NCBI GenBank assembly: GCA_017437095.1
Contig: JAFSBW010000035.1
Coordinates: 1 to 55,124, forward strand
Direction: 5' to 3'
DNA: 55,124 nt
Source of the DNA: Oscillospiraceae bacterium
GTDB lineage: Bacteria > Bacillota > Clostridia > Oscillospirales > Oscillospiraceae
Every line of letters starts with the position of its first letter. Position 1 is the stretch's first letter. Positions 41,975 to 50,459 of the stretch are shown one piece after another. The notes below the pieces were generated by a model. The model was not told where the DNA came from and made no database searches. It saw only the letters and a list, made by a program, of their open reading frames with translations. A program made the translations under genes and the position numbers.

Positions 41975-42688
41975 ATGGATAATCTGGAAACCTTAAAGCA
42001 GTGGATAAGCGAAAGCGGCGCTATGGTCTTTTTTGGCGGCGCTGGAGTAAGCACAGAATCCGGCATTCCGGATTTTCGCAGTGTGGACGGCTTGTACAGC
42101 CAGCGCTTTGAATATCCCCCGGAAGAGATCATCAGCCATAGCTTTTTTGTAAAACGCCCAGAGTATTTCTTCCGCTTCTACCGGGAGAAAATGCTCCCGC
42201 TAGGGTTTGCCCCAAACATTACCCATAACACCCTGGCCCGCTGGGAGCAAGAGGGAAAGCTGGCCGCTGTGATCACCCAGAATATCGACGGCCTGCACCA
42301 AAAGGCGGGCAGCCGGAATGTGCTGGAGCTTCACGGCAGCGTTTTGCGCAACTACTGCACCCGCTGCCACAAGGCCCACAGCGCCCAGTTTGTAAAAAAC
42401 GCGCCGGGTATTCCCAGGTGCGATTGCGGCGGTATTGTTAAGCCGGATGTGGTGCTTTATGAGGAAAGCCTGGATGGGGAAACTCTGGAAAAGAGCATTC
42501 ATTTTATCGCCAATGCCGACCTAATGATCGTAGCCGGCACCAGCCTGACGGTCTACCCGGCGGCAGGGCTTCTGCGCTACTATCGGGGGAACCGCCTTGT
42601 GCTGATCAATCGGGATGCTACGCCCTACGACAGCGCCGCAAACCTGGTATTTCACACTTCTTTGGGAGAGGTATTCTCCAAGCTTTAA
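41975..42688 (+). CDS. NAD-dependent protein deacylase (sirtuin)
   Basis: 237 residues from the ATG at 41975 after AAAGGAGG. NAD-binding GAGVSTESGIPDFRS, TQNIDGLH, catalytic His in ELHGS, and a zinc site with Cys pairs CTRC and CDC. CobB/Sir2-type enzymes remove acyl groups from lysines. Family members in clostridia are close in length. The gene stands alone between terminators. Confidence 0.94.
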   Translation: MDNLETLKQWISESGAMVFFGGAGVSTESGIPDFRSVDGLYSQRFEYPPEEIISHSFFVKRPEYFFRFYREKMLPLGFAPNITHNTLARWEQEGKLAAVITQNIDGLHQKAGSRNVLELHGSVLRNYCTRCHKAHSAQFVKNAPGIPRCDCGGIVKPDVVLYEESLDGETLEKSIHFIANADLMIVAGTSLTVYPAAGLLRYYRGNRLVLINRDATPYDSAANLVFHTSLGEVFSKL

Positions 42689-42693
42689 AAAAT

Positions 42694-42722
42694 CCGCCCG
42701 CTTTCTTCGTGAAAGCGGGCGG
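42694..42722. terminator. Bidirectional terminator
   Basis: CCGCCCGCTTTC (42694-42705) / GAAAGCGGGCGG (42711-42722) with TTT on the plus side and six T on the minus side; serves both convergent genes. Confidence 0.88.
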
Positions 42723-42729
42723 TTTGCTG

Positions 42730-44487
42730 TTATTTCTGGGTGGGGTCGTACTCTACTACGATGCCCATGTCAGTTAAGAATTTTACCTCGGTAACCTTGG
42801 TGCCAAATACCTTGACCTTGACCAGCATGGGGCAGTTTTCCAGAGGCTCTACCGTTTCGATCTCCTCGTTGTGGTCCATAAACACATTGTTCAGATAGGG
42901 AAGGCCGGACAGAGGCTCCAGGCTAAGCAGCATATTGTAGGAGCCGTCAATGGTAACCAGGGGCAGCTGCTTGGAAAACTGGGGCAGCTCCGGCACTTGG
43001 TTGTGGGAGAAATCCAAATAGGTAAGCTTGGTTAGTGCGGACAGGGGAAGAATATCCAGAACATTATTGTTTGCAATGTTCAGATGCTCCAGCTGCAGGC
43101 ATTTTTCCAGGCCGGAATCGGGGCTTCCCGGCAGACCGTCGGCAAACAGAGCGGTGATATTGTTGTTCTGGCAGTCCAGATACCGCAGCTGGGACAGATC
43201 GCCGATATTACCCAGGCTGCTGATATTATTAGCGCTTACATTCAGCACCTCCAAAGAAGGCAGAATGCAGATCGGATCGATAACGGAAATGGCGTTGTTG
43301 GAAACCTCCAGCACCTGCAGCTGGGTAAGCCCGCTCAGGGGAGAAAGATCCATGATGGCGTTGTGGCTCAGGTACAGCTCCTTCAGGTTGGGGCAGCCTA
43401 CCAGCGGGCCAAGATCCTGCAGGGAGTTATAGCGGTAGTCCAGATATTCCAGGTTGTGGGCAGCGGACAGGGGAGCGATGCTGGGCCGCCCGCAGTTTAC
43501 CAGGGTCAGCTTTGTCAGCTCCGGCAGCGTAGCAATGGCGGCAAAGTCCTTTTCGCTCAGGGTGGTGTCTGTAATATGAAGCTCCTGAATGGCTTTCAGC
43601 CCGGCGATATACCCCAGCTCTTCGGAAATGCCATTTTCAATGGTCAATTTGGTAAGGTAGGGCAGATACTGCAGGTCTGCATAGGAAGTAGCATCGGCGG
43701 GCATAGTAAACTCTTCCACAGCCCAAAGCTCATCGGTATACACATAAGGCCGGTCCACCAGGCCCAGCTGGGTGCGAAGGCTCTGCTCCACAGCAGGGTC
43801 AGAAAAGGTTACCGGCTCAATAATGCCGCCTATGGTATAAGAGTAGACAGCCAGGGGGCTGACCAGGCCGTTTTCCCCAACGGTAACGGCGTAAATAACG
43901 GTTTCGCCGGCGCTCAGGGGGATGGGCTCAGTAAGCGCTCCGCTTTCCAAAGAGGGGTAGCTGCCGTCGGTAGTGGCGTAGATCTTGCCGCTGGGGGCGG
44001 AAAGCTCTATAGAAATGTATTCGTTGTACAATACGCTGGGGTCGTAATTGGTGCTGGGTACCATGGGGCGCATGGCGTTCAGCTCGGCGCGGATGGCGGA
44101 ATCGGAAATGGAGTCCAGCATGTTTACGGAATCCATCAGCTTGTCCTGGGCAACGAAGATACGGCTGCGCTCCGCGTACAGCTTGGCAGAGCCGCCGTCG
44201 GAGATCGCCTGGTAGAGGGTATATTCCGCTTTGGTGTAGTTACCGTCTTTTTCGTATTGCCGGGCAAGCTCGATGGCTACATCTTCATCCTGGCTGGAGA
44301 AGTTGTAGGCCAGGTCGTAAAACCATTCGCCCAGCTTGTGATAACCGGAGGCCTCGGACTTTCGTGCCTGGTTAAGCAGCATATCCCGGGTAAAATCCCG
44401 GTCATAAACCGTCAGATACCATACTGCGCTGGCGATCAGCACAGCGATCAGCACCAGCGGCAGCAATATTTTCAATGCTCGTTTCAT
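42730..44487 (-). CDS. Membrane-anchored leucine-rich-repeat protein
   Basis: 585 residues. One N-terminal membrane segment (about 7-28), then a tetratricopeptide-like helical region (about 40-140), a chitobiase/hexosaminidase C-terminal-like beta domain (about 155-215, IYATTDGSYPS), and at least eight leucine-rich repeats of about 22 residues (for example LKELYLSHNAIMDLSPLSGLTQ and LQVLEVSNNAISVIDPI). LRR surface proteins mediate binding to proteins or host. No cell-wall anchor motif is visible, so it is probably membrane-held facing outward. Confidence 0.85.
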   Translation of the reverse strand: MKRALKILLPLVLIAVLIASAVWYLTVYDRDFTRDMLLNQARKSEASGYHKLGEWFYDLAYNFSSQDEDVAIELARQYEKDGNYTKAEYTLYQAISDGGSAKLYAERSRIFVAQDKLMDSVNMLDSISDSAIRAELNAMRPMVPSTNYDPSVLYNEYISIELSAPSGKIYATTDGSYPSLESGALTEPIPLSAGETVIYAVTVGENGLVSPLAVYSYTIGGIIEPVTFSDPAVEQSLRTQLGLVDRPYVYTDELWAVEEFTMPADATSYADLQYLPYLTKLTIENGISEELGYIAGLKAIQELHITDTTLSEKDFAAIATLPELTKLTLVNCGRPSIAPLSAAHNLEYLDYRYNSLQDLGPLVGCPNLKELYLSHNAIMDLSPLSGLTQLQVLEVSNNAISVIDPICILPSLEVLNVSANNISSLGNIGDLSQLRYLDCQNNNITALFADGLPGSPDSGLEKCLQLEHLNIANNNVLDILPLSALTKLTYLDFSHNQVPELPQFSKQLPLVTIDGSYNMLLSLEPLSGLPYLNNVFMDHNEEIETVEPLENCPMLVKVKVFGTKVTEVKFLTDMGIVVEYDPTQK

Positions 44488-44528
44488 AGCGCATAGCTCC
44501 GTATTCTAAAAAGTTATATTTTGTAACT

Positions 44529-44557
44529 ATTATACTCTTAAGGGCTTAAGCTGTCAA
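44529..44557 (-). promoter_or_regulatory. Promoter of the leucine-rich-repeat gene
   Basis: Minus strand: TTGACA (44557-44552), 17-bp spacer, TATAAT (44534-44529). The spacer contains the palindrome CTTAAGGGCTTAAG, a candidate operator. Confidence 0.8.
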
Positions 44558-44674
44558 GTATTTACGAATGCCGATGCTCCCGGTCTATAATGCCTGCAAC
44601 AAATTTTTTCCGGCTCCGCCGGGGCGATGGATTTCGTTTTAGCCTTGTGTTAGCATCCTCCCGGAGGGATACTT

Positions 44675-44851
44675 ATGAAAAAAACTTTGCATGAAATTTT
44701 TTTGGCCATTTTTATCGGCCTGGGCATTCCGTCGCTGATTTTCGGCGTATTGACCGTGGCAGGCCATTATGAGCCGCCGGATACGGCTCCCCCTGCGCAA
44801 ACTTCAGCGCAGATATCGCCGCAGCCAAGCTACGAATTCACCGGGCCTTAG
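44675..44851 (+). CDS. Small single-pass membrane protein (58 residues)
   Basis: The ATG at 44675 follows GGAGGG at six-base spacing; the frame runs 58 codons to a TAG. Residues 1-8 are basic/polar (MKKTLHEI), 9-30 hydrophobic (ending in FGVLTVAG), and the rest is a Pro/Gln/Ser-rich tail likely outside the membrane. It lies in the gap between the LRR gene and metA. No family recognised; size and layout suit an exported micro-protein. Confidence 0.65.
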   Translation: MKKTLHEIFLAIFIGLGIPSLIFGVLTVAGHYEPPDTAPPAQTSAQISPQPSYEFTGP

Positions 44852-44882
44852 AACGGGGCCATAGCAAAACCGCGCAGGAAAG

Positions 44883-44911
44883 TTGACAAAATCTGTTTTA
44901 TCTAGTAGAAT
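44883..44911 (+). promoter_or_regulatory. Promoter of metA
   Basis: TTGACA (44883-44888), 17-bp spacer, TAGAAT (44906-44911). The leader to metA is too short for a SAM riboswitch. Confidence 0.78.
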
Positions 44912-44943
44912 AACCAATAATGTTTGCCAAAGGAGGATGCCCC

Positions 44944-45867
44944 ATGCCCATTCAGATTCCCAATGATCTGCCTGCCGCTGCGGCGCTGCAGCAGGAGAAT
45001 ATCTTTGTTATGACGGAAAACCGGGCCTGCACTCAGGACATCCGCCCGCTGGAGATCGTTCTGCTGAATTTGATGCCTACCAAGATCGTTACCGAAACCC
45101 AGCTTTCCCGCCTTTTGGGCAATACCCCATTGCAGGTGCGGCTGGAGCTGATGCATACTACCTCGCACCGCTCTAAGAATACCTCTGCGGAGCATATGCT
45201 CAATTTCTACAAGTCTTTTGATGAGCTGAAGCACCGCAAGTTTGACGGCATGGTCATTACCGGCGCGCCGGTAGAGCAGATGGATTTTGAAGATGTGGAT
45301 TACTGGCAGGAGCTTTGCCGGATCATGGAGTGGAGCAAGACCAATGTGCATTCTACCTTCCATATCTGCTGGGGCGCTCAGGCCGGGCTTTACTACCACT
45401 ACGGCATCCAGAAAAAGCCCCTGGAAGAAAAGCTTTTCGGCGTATTTCAGCACCGGGCGGATTATAAGCGCTCTATTTTGCTCCGTGGCTTTGACGATAC
45501 CTTTTGGGTGCCCCATTCCCGGCATACAACGGTGCTTCGCCAGGACATTGAGGCCGTTCCCGAACTGAAGATCCTGGCATCCTCGGAAGAAGCCGGCGTT
45601 TATGCCATTGCTACCAAGGAAGGCCGCCAGATATTTGTAACGGGTCACTCAGAATACGACCCCGATACGCTGCGCAAGGAGTACCTGCGGGATAAGACCG
45701 CGGGCCTGCCCATCAGCGTGCCTAAGAATTATTTCCCCGGCGATGACGATACCCTGGAGCCTATGGTGCGCTGGCGCGGCCATGCTAACCTGCTGTTTTC
45801 CAACTGGCTCAATTACTTTGTTTACCAAACAACTCCCTACGATATTATGTCCATCGGCAACCAATAA
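44944..45867 (+). CDS. metAA: Homoserine O-acetyltransferase (MetA family)
   Basis: 307 residues from the ATG at 44944 with AAAGGAGG upstream. Catalytic Cys142 lies in [15 protein letters not shown]; the His and Glu partners are in TGHSEYD. The family is annotated as succinyltransferase, but residue 111 (GAPVE) is Glu, which in characterised members makes acetyl-CoA the donor, while Gly gives succinyl-CoA. It activates homoserine in methionine synthesis. It is monocistronic. Confidence 0.93.
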   Translation: MPIQIPNDLPAAAALQQENIFVMTENRACTQDIRPLEIVLLNLMPTKIVTETQLSRLLGNTPLQVRLELMHTTSHRSKNTSAEHMLNFYKSFDELKHRKFDGMVITGAPVEQMDFEDVDYWQELCRIMEWSKTNVHSTFHICWGAQAGLYYHYGIQKKPLEEKLFGVFQHRADYKRSILLRGFDDTFWVPHSRHTTVLRQDIEAVPELKILASSEEAGVYAIATKEGRQIFVTGHSEYDPDTLRKEYLRDKTAGLPISVPKNYFPGDDDTLEPMVRWRGHANLLFSNWLNYFVYQTTPYDIMSIGNQ

Positions 45868-45873
45868 AATGGC

Positions 45874-45909
45874 AAAGGCGTATTGCAAAAGCTGCAATGC
45901 GCCTTTTTT
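45874..45909 (+). terminator. Terminator after metA
   Basis: AAAGGCGTATTGCA (45874-45887) pairs with TGCAATGCGCCTTT (45893-45906), one G-T wobble, and a T-tract to 45909. Confidence 0.88.
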
Positions 45910-45923
45910 ATGTTTGAAGAATC

Positions 45924-45952
45924 TTGACAGAAGCTGGAAAAAGGTATATAAT
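45924..45952 (+). promoter_or_regulatory. Promoter of feoAB
   Basis: TTGACA (45924-45929), 17-bp spacer, TATAAT (45947-45952). Confidence 0.88.
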
Positions 45953-45954
45953 GC

Positions 45955-45972
45955 AGTTAGCAACAGCTAACT
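45955..45972 (+). promoter_or_regulatory. Candidate iron-regulator operator at the feo start site
   Basis: AGTTAGCAACAGCTAACT is a 7-bp dyad with a four-base centre, three bases after the -10 box. TTAG/CTAA half-sites recall DtxR/IdeR-family operators. A protein bound here would block transcription start. Confidence 0.5.
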
Positions 45973-45989
45973 AACATTTGGAGGATATT

Positions 45990-46220
45990 ATGACACTGGA
46001 TGATTTAAAGATCGGCCAAAGCGGCACCATCGCCCGGGTTGGGGGAGAGGGTGCTTTGCGGGTGCGTCTTTTGGACATGGGGCTGATCCCCGGCACAAAA
46101 GTTCTGCTGCAAAAGGTAGCCCCTATGGGCGACCCTATCCAGATCCATCTGCGGGGCTATGAGCTTACCATTCGCCGGGAGGATGCCAAAAAAATTGACC
46201 TGAGGGAGGAAAAAGCATGA
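45990..46220 (+). CDS. feoA: Ferrous iron transport protein A
   Basis: 76 residues from the ATG at 45990 after GGAGG. An SH3-like fold: LDDLKIGQSGTIARV, LLDMGLIPGTKVLL, DPIQIHLRGYELTIRR. FeoA is a cytosolic partner of FeoB. It overlaps feoB by four bases (ATGA). Confidence 0.95.
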   Translation: MTLDDLKIGQSGTIARVGGEGALRVRLLDMGLIPGTKVLLQKVAPMGDPIQIHLRGYELTIRREDAKKIDLREEKA

Positions 46221-48217
46221 TTTTTGCGCTAGCCGGCAACCAGAACTGCGGCAAAACCACCCTTTTCAACGCCCTTACCGGCGCCAATCAGCATGTGGGC
46301 AATTTCCCCGGGGTGACTGTAGACCAAAAATCCGGCACCATTAAGGGCACCAATCATACCGTGGTGGATCTGCCGGGCATTTACTCCCTGCGTCCTTATA
46401 GCCAGGAAGAGATCGTAACCCGGGATTTCATCCTGGAGCAAAAGCCGGATGCTATTTTAAACATCGTAGACGCTACCAACATGGAGCGCAACCTATATTT
46501 AAGCCTGCAGCTGCTTTCTCTGCAAGTGCCTATGGTCATCGCCCTGAATATGATGGATGAGCTTCGGGGCAACGGCGGCAGCGTGGATGTAAACAAGATT
46601 TCTAAAATGCTGGGCGTTCCCGTTGTGCCTATTTCCGCGGCGAAAAACGAGGGCGTTACCGAGCTGGTGGATACTCTGATACAAACCGCCAAGGCCGGCC
46701 AAAAGCCCAAGGTGCAGGATTTTTGCCCCGACGGGCCGGTGCATCGTTGCATCCATGCGGTGTGCCATATTATAGAAGACCACGCCCGGGAAGCGGGCAT
46801 CTCCCGCCGTTTCTGCGCTACCAAGCTCATCGAAGGCGAAGAAGAGTTCTTTGAAAAGCTGAAGCTGAGCCAAAACGAAAAGGAGCTTATCGACCATTCC
46901 ATTATCGAGATGGAGTACGATTCCGGCTTGGATCGCAATGCTGCCCTGGCGGATATGCGCTATAATTTTATAGAGCAGGTTTGCGAAACCTGCATGGTCA
47001 AGGCAAAAGAAAGCAAGGAACATCTGCGCAGTGTGGCCATTGACAAGGTGCTTACCAATAAATATCTGGCTCTGCCTTTGTTTGTAGCCATTATGGGCCT
47101 GGTGTTTTATATGACCTTCAGCCTGGTAGGCGCCTGGCTTTCCGATCTGATGGCCTATGCGGTGGACGGTATTACCCTGGCGGCAGACAAATCCCTTACC
47201 GCTTACGGCCTGAACCCTACGGTACATAGCCTGATCATTGAGGGCATTTTTGCGGGCGTAGGCAGTGTGCTTAGTTTCCTGCCCCAGATCGTTACCCTGT
47301 TTTTCTTCCTTTCCATTTTGGAAGATTCCGGCTATATGGCCCGGGTAGCTTTCGTTATGGATAAGCTGCTTCGCAAGATAGGCCTTTCCGGTCGCAGCTT
47401 TGTGCCTATGCTCATTGGCTTCGGCTGCAGCGTGCCCGCCATTATGGCTACGCGCACCCTTTCCAGCAACCGGGACCGGAAGATGACCATTTTGCTTACC
47501 CCCTATATGAGCTGCTCCGCAAAGATCCCTATTTATGTTATGTTTGCCTCCGCCTTCTTTAAGGGCCGGGAGCTTCCGGTTATGATCGCGCTGTATTTTG
47601 GCGGCATGGCCGTGGGCGTGCTGATCGCCCTGATCCTAAAAGGCACAGCCTTCCGGGGCAAGCCCGTTCCCTTTGTTATGGAGCTGCCCAATTACCGCCT
47701 GCCTTCTATGAAGAGCGTGGCGCTGCTTATGTGGGAAAAGGCAAAAGATTTTCTTACCCGGGCCTTTACGGTGATCTTCCTGGCAACCATTATCATATGG
47801 TTTATGCAGAACTATGATACCCGGCTGAATGTGGTTACCAGCGGGGAAGAGAGCATCCTTGCCGCTTTGGGCAAGCTGATCGCCCCCGTGTTCGCGCCCC
47901 TGGGCTTCGGCGATTGGCGCATGGTTACTGCCCTGGTATCCGGCTTTACGGCGAAGGAATCTGTAGTCAGCACCTTCGGCGTTATTCTGGGCGTATCTAC
48001 CGAGCAGCTGGGCGCTGCTCTGCACAGCTTGTTTACCCCGGCTTCTGCCGCCAGCTTCCTTACCTTCTGCCTGTTGTATACCCCCTGTATGGCAGCGGTG
48101 GCAACCATCCGCCGGGAGCTTGGCTCACGCACCAAGACGCTGGGCGTAGTTGTCATGCAGTGCGTCGTTGCCTGGCTGGTAGCGCTGGCGGTATACCAAG
48201 TGGGGTGCTTGCTGTGA
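46217..48217 (+). CDS. feoB: Ferrous iron transport protein B
   Basis: 666 residues. The N-terminal G domain has GNQNCGKTT (7-15), the switch region with NFPGVTVDQKSG, DLPGIYSL and NMMDE (the guanine-specificity motif). About eight membrane segments follow from residue 280, with the conserved Gate signatures GFGCSVPAIMATR and STFGVILG. It imports Fe2+. Somewhat short for the family, through the loops. The next tiny gene overlaps the stop. Confidence 0.97.
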   Translation: MIFALAGNQNCGKTTLFNALTGANQHVGNFPGVTVDQKSGTIKGTNHTVVDLPGIYSLRPYSQEEIVTRDFILEQKPDAILNIVDATNMERNLYLSLQLLSLQVPMVIALNMMDELRGNGGSVDVNKISKMLGVPVVPISAAKNEGVTELVDTLIQTAKAGQKPKVQDFCPDGPVHRCIHAVCHIIEDHAREAGISRRFCATKLIEGEEEFFEKLKLSQNEKELIDHSIIEMEYDSGLDRNAALADMRYNFIEQVCETCMVKAKESKEHLRSVAIDKVLTNKYLALPLFVAIMGLVFYMTFSLVGAWLSDLMAYAVDGITLAADKSLTAYGLNPTVHSLIIEGIFAGVGSVLSFLPQIVTLFFFLSILEDSGYMARVAFVMDKLLRKIGLSGRSFVPMLIGFGCSVPAIMATRTLSSNRDRKMTILLTPYMSCSAKIPIYVMFASAFFKGRELPVMIALYFGGMAVGVLIALILKGTAFRGKPVPFVMELPNYRLPSMKSVALLMWEKAKDFLTRAFTVIFLATIIIWFMQNYDTRLNVVTSGEESILAALGKLIAPVFAPLGFGDWRMVTALVSGFTAKESVVSTFGVILGVSTEQLGAALHSLFTPASAASFLTFCLLYTPCMAAVATIRRELGSRTKTLGVVVMQCVVAWLVALAVYQVGCLL

Positions 48218-48342
48218 GCGTTCTGGATTATTTGCTGCTGGCAGCGATCATTGGCTACAGCGCCTATTTGATTTTTCGTAAAAAGAAACCCTCTTGCAGC
48301 GGCAACTGCGCTGCATGCCAAAGCGGCTGCAAGAAGCATTAA
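48214..48342 (+). CDS. FeoB-associated Cys-rich membrane protein
   Basis: 42 residues from a GTG that overlaps the feoB stop (GTGA). One membrane segment (residues 4-22) is followed by KKK and a Cys-rich tail, C-x4-C-x2-C-x4-C. This is the small family found after feoB in many Bacillota (PF12669), proposed to handle iron or redox at the inner side. Start and length fit known members. Confidence 0.88.
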   Translation: MSVLDYLLLAAIIGYSAYLIFRKKKPSCSGNCAACQSGCKKH

Positions 48343-48357
48343 GAAAGGAAGCGCCTT

Positions 48358-50058
48358 ATGGAACTGTGGATCGATGGCAAAAGCATCTGCCCCAACCAGG
48401 GGGAAACTCTTCTGGAGCTGGTGAAAAGGCTAAAGCTCAACAGCGCGGATATAGCTGAGTGCCCTTTGGCGGCAAAGATCGCCGGCGAGGTATTCAACCT
48501 GAACTATGTACCCCTGCGCCAGCAGGAGCAGGACCCGGACCGCCCCTCCATCCGCCGTGCCATGGCAGCTTCCCAGGGCAAGGTAGAACTGCTGCGCATC
48601 GGCGACCCTACCGGCTGGGATGTATATACCAGAACGGCCCAGTTTGTGGTATTTTTGGCCATATCCCAGCTGTATCCCAACGCCCGGGCCATGATGCATT
48701 GCACCCTGGGCTCTGCGCTGTATATCGAAGTGCGCAGCCAGGAGCCTTTCAGCGCCGCGGCGCTGAAGGAGCAGGTGCAAAACCTAGTGGATGAAAATAT
48801 TCCCCTGATCCGCAGCCGGGTAACTACCCCGGAGGCCATCGTAAACTTCCGCAAGCAGGGCCAGGAGGACAAAGCCAGGCTTTTGTCCTGGCGTACCGAG
48901 GATTATTTCGATCAGTATACCTGCGGCGATTTTTCCGATTATTACTACGGCGAGCTGGCGCCCTCTACCGGCTACCTTACGGTATGGGATATTATTCCGG
49001 CAGAAGGGGGCTTTTTCTTCCTCTTCCCGGACCGGCAGGAGCCTACCCAGGTAGCCCCCCTGCAGAATATGCCCAATTTCCTCAGCGTATTTCAGGAAGG
49101 GGAGCGCTGGTGCGAGCTGATGGAGTGCCAAACCGTGGCGGACCTGAACGATATGGTGCGCACCGGCGGTATCCGTGAGCTGATCCGGGTGAACGAAGCC
49201 CTCCACGAAAAGCGCTATGCCCAGGTGGCGGATATGGTCTGCCAGAGGGGAGCAAAGGTTGTGCTGTTGGCAGGGCCGTCCTCCTCCGGTAAGACCACCT
49301 CGGCCAACCGCCTGGCCACCCAGCTGCGGGTGCATGGCAAAAAGCCCATCCTTATGAGCTTGGACGATTACTACATCGACCGGGATAAGATCGCCCCCGG
49401 GCCGGACGGAAGCGTGGATCTGGAGCATATCAACACCATCGATACCGAGCTTTTCAGCTGGCATATCGCCAGCCTCCTGGTGGGCGAAGAGGTGGAGCTT
49501 CCTACCTTTAATTTCCTTACCGGCAAGCGGGAATGGAAGGGCTATACTCTGCGTCTGGAAGAAAACACGGTGATCATCGTAGAGGGCCTGCATGCTCTTA
49601 ACCCCCAGCTGCTGCCCATGGCTATGGATGAAAGCAGGCTTTTCCGTATGTATGTAAGCCCCCTGCTGCCATTGAATCTGGATGACCACAACCGTATTCC
49701 TACCAGCCTTTTGCGCCTTATGCGGCGCACCGTGCGGGATCTGGAGAGCAGAGGCTCTTCCGTGCAGCGCACTATGAGCATGTGGGACTCCGTGCGCCGG
49801 GGTGAGCACCGCTGGATCTTCCCCTTCCAGGAAAACGCGGATGTGATCTTTAACAGCTCTACGCTTTATGAGCTTGCTGTGATCAAAAAGCATATCTACC
49901 CCTTGCTCCTAGCCATTGAGCCGGAAGAGCCCTGCTATGAGCAGGTGCGCAGCCTGGTTAAGATCCTTAACTATGTCTGCCAGGCAGATGTGGACGATGA
50001 GATTCCGCCCACCAGCCTTGTGCGTGAATTTATCGGCGGCAATTCTTTCTACCGCTAA
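48358..50058 (+). CDS. TGS-domain nucleoside (uridine) kinase-like protein
   Basis: 566 residues. Residues 1-60 form a TGS-like domain and the following region resembles the second domain of threonyl-tRNA synthetase. From about 285 a P-loop kinase appears: LLAGPSSSGKTTSA, LMSLDDYYIDRD, VIIVEGLHAL, RDLESRG, typical of uridine kinase/phosphoribulokinase proteins. Such fused proteins are common in clostridia and annotated as nucleoside kinase; the substrate is not proven. Its terminator is the site of the inserted element described below. Confidence 0.88.
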   Translation: MELWIDGKSICPNQGETLLELVKRLKLNSADIAECPLAAKIAGEVFNLNYVPLRQQEQDPDRPSIRRAMAASQGKVELLRIGDPTGWDVYTRTAQFVVFLAISQLYPNARAMMHCTLGSALYIEVRSQEPFSAAALKEQVQNLVDENIPLIRSRVTTPEAIVNFRKQGQEDKARLLSWRTEDYFDQYTCGDFSDYYYGELAPSTGYLTVWDIIPAEGGFFFLFPDRQEPTQVAPLQNMPNFLSVFQEGERWCELMECQTVADLNDMVRTGGIRELIRVNEALHEKRYAQVADMVCQRGAKVVLLAGPSSSGKTTSANRLATQLRVHGKKPILMSLDDYYIDRDKIAPGPDGSVDLEHINTIDTELFSWHIASLLVGEEVELPTFNFLTGKREWKGYTLRLEENTVIIVEGLHALNPQLLPMAMDESRLFRMYVSPLLPLNLDDHNRIPTSLLRLMRRTVRDLESRGSSVQRTMSMWDSVRRGEHRWIFPFQENADVIFNSSTLYELAVIKKHIYPLLLAIEPEEPCYEQVRSLVKILNYVCQADVDDEIPPTSLVREFIGGNSFYR

Positions 50059-50062
50059 TCGA

Positions 50063-50087
50063 GAAGCCCGGAGACAACTCCGGGCTT
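50063..50087 (+). repeat. Left copy of a duplicated terminator hairpin
   Basis: GAAGCCCGGAG, ACA, CTCCGGGCTT-type hairpin of 25 bp, identical to 50342-50366. No T-tract follows here because the 254-bp element begins at the next base. Confidence 0.88.
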
Positions 50088-50341
50088 CAGTCTGTCGAAA
50101 AAGTATTTTTCGACAGACTGTCAGAGGTCAAGAAAGCCACAAAGACAAGCAAACCGCACTCGTCGGCGTACAGGTGGTACGGTAGAGGGCGGTTTGCGCA
50201 GTAAGTCAAAATGCCTTGCGAAGCAAGCTTTTTCCCTTCATCCTAAGCAAGTGTTTTGTTTAAAACAAGCTACAGTCCTGAAAATTCACTCCAAACTGCT
50301 CAAAATTGCATTTTGACGGTTTGGGGCTTTATTGACACTCT
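50088..50341. mobile_element. 254-bp non-coding element (copy 1), MITE-like
   Basis: The element starts with a perfect 15-bp hairpin (50088-50102 / 50106-50120), has an internal cruciform bounded by GCAAACCGC and GCGGTTTGC, and ends in GACACTCT. Its two ends are imperfect inverted repeats (11 of 15). It is flanked by identical 25-bp copies of the upstream terminator hairpin and has a second, inverted copy at 54895-55124 with 9 differences over about 225 bases. No credible protein is encoded. This stretch fills the gap between the kinase gene and the scpA promoter. Confidence 0.85.
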
Positions 50342-50370
50342 GAAGCCCGGAGACAACTCCGGGCTTTTCC
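50342..50370 (+). terminator. Right copy of the hairpin, with its T-tract
   Basis: 25-bp hairpin identical to 50063-50087, followed by TTTT; presumably the functional terminator of the upstream gene. Confidence 0.85.
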
Positions 50371-50392
50371 TACGAAAAATCCCCGAAAGCTC

Positions 50393-50421
50393 TTGCGCTT
50401 GGGGGTAAACCGTGTTATAAT
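50393..50421 (+). promoter_or_regulatory. Promoter of the scpA operon
   Basis: TTGCGC (50393-50398), 17-bp spacer, TATAAT (50416-50421). Confidence 0.7.
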
Positions 50422-50459
50422 GTACTGGATTATAAGGAAAACTATACCAAGGAGCCGTT

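Noticed and set aside
44852-44943. SAM riboswitch or T-box before metA
   Set aside because: The promoter leaves a leader of about 30 bases, too short, and no conserved core was seen.
50106-50185. Short open frame running from the kinase gene end into the repeat element
   Set aside because: Not in frame with any start of merit; the sequence is repeated, inverted and structured, so it is better read as non-coding.
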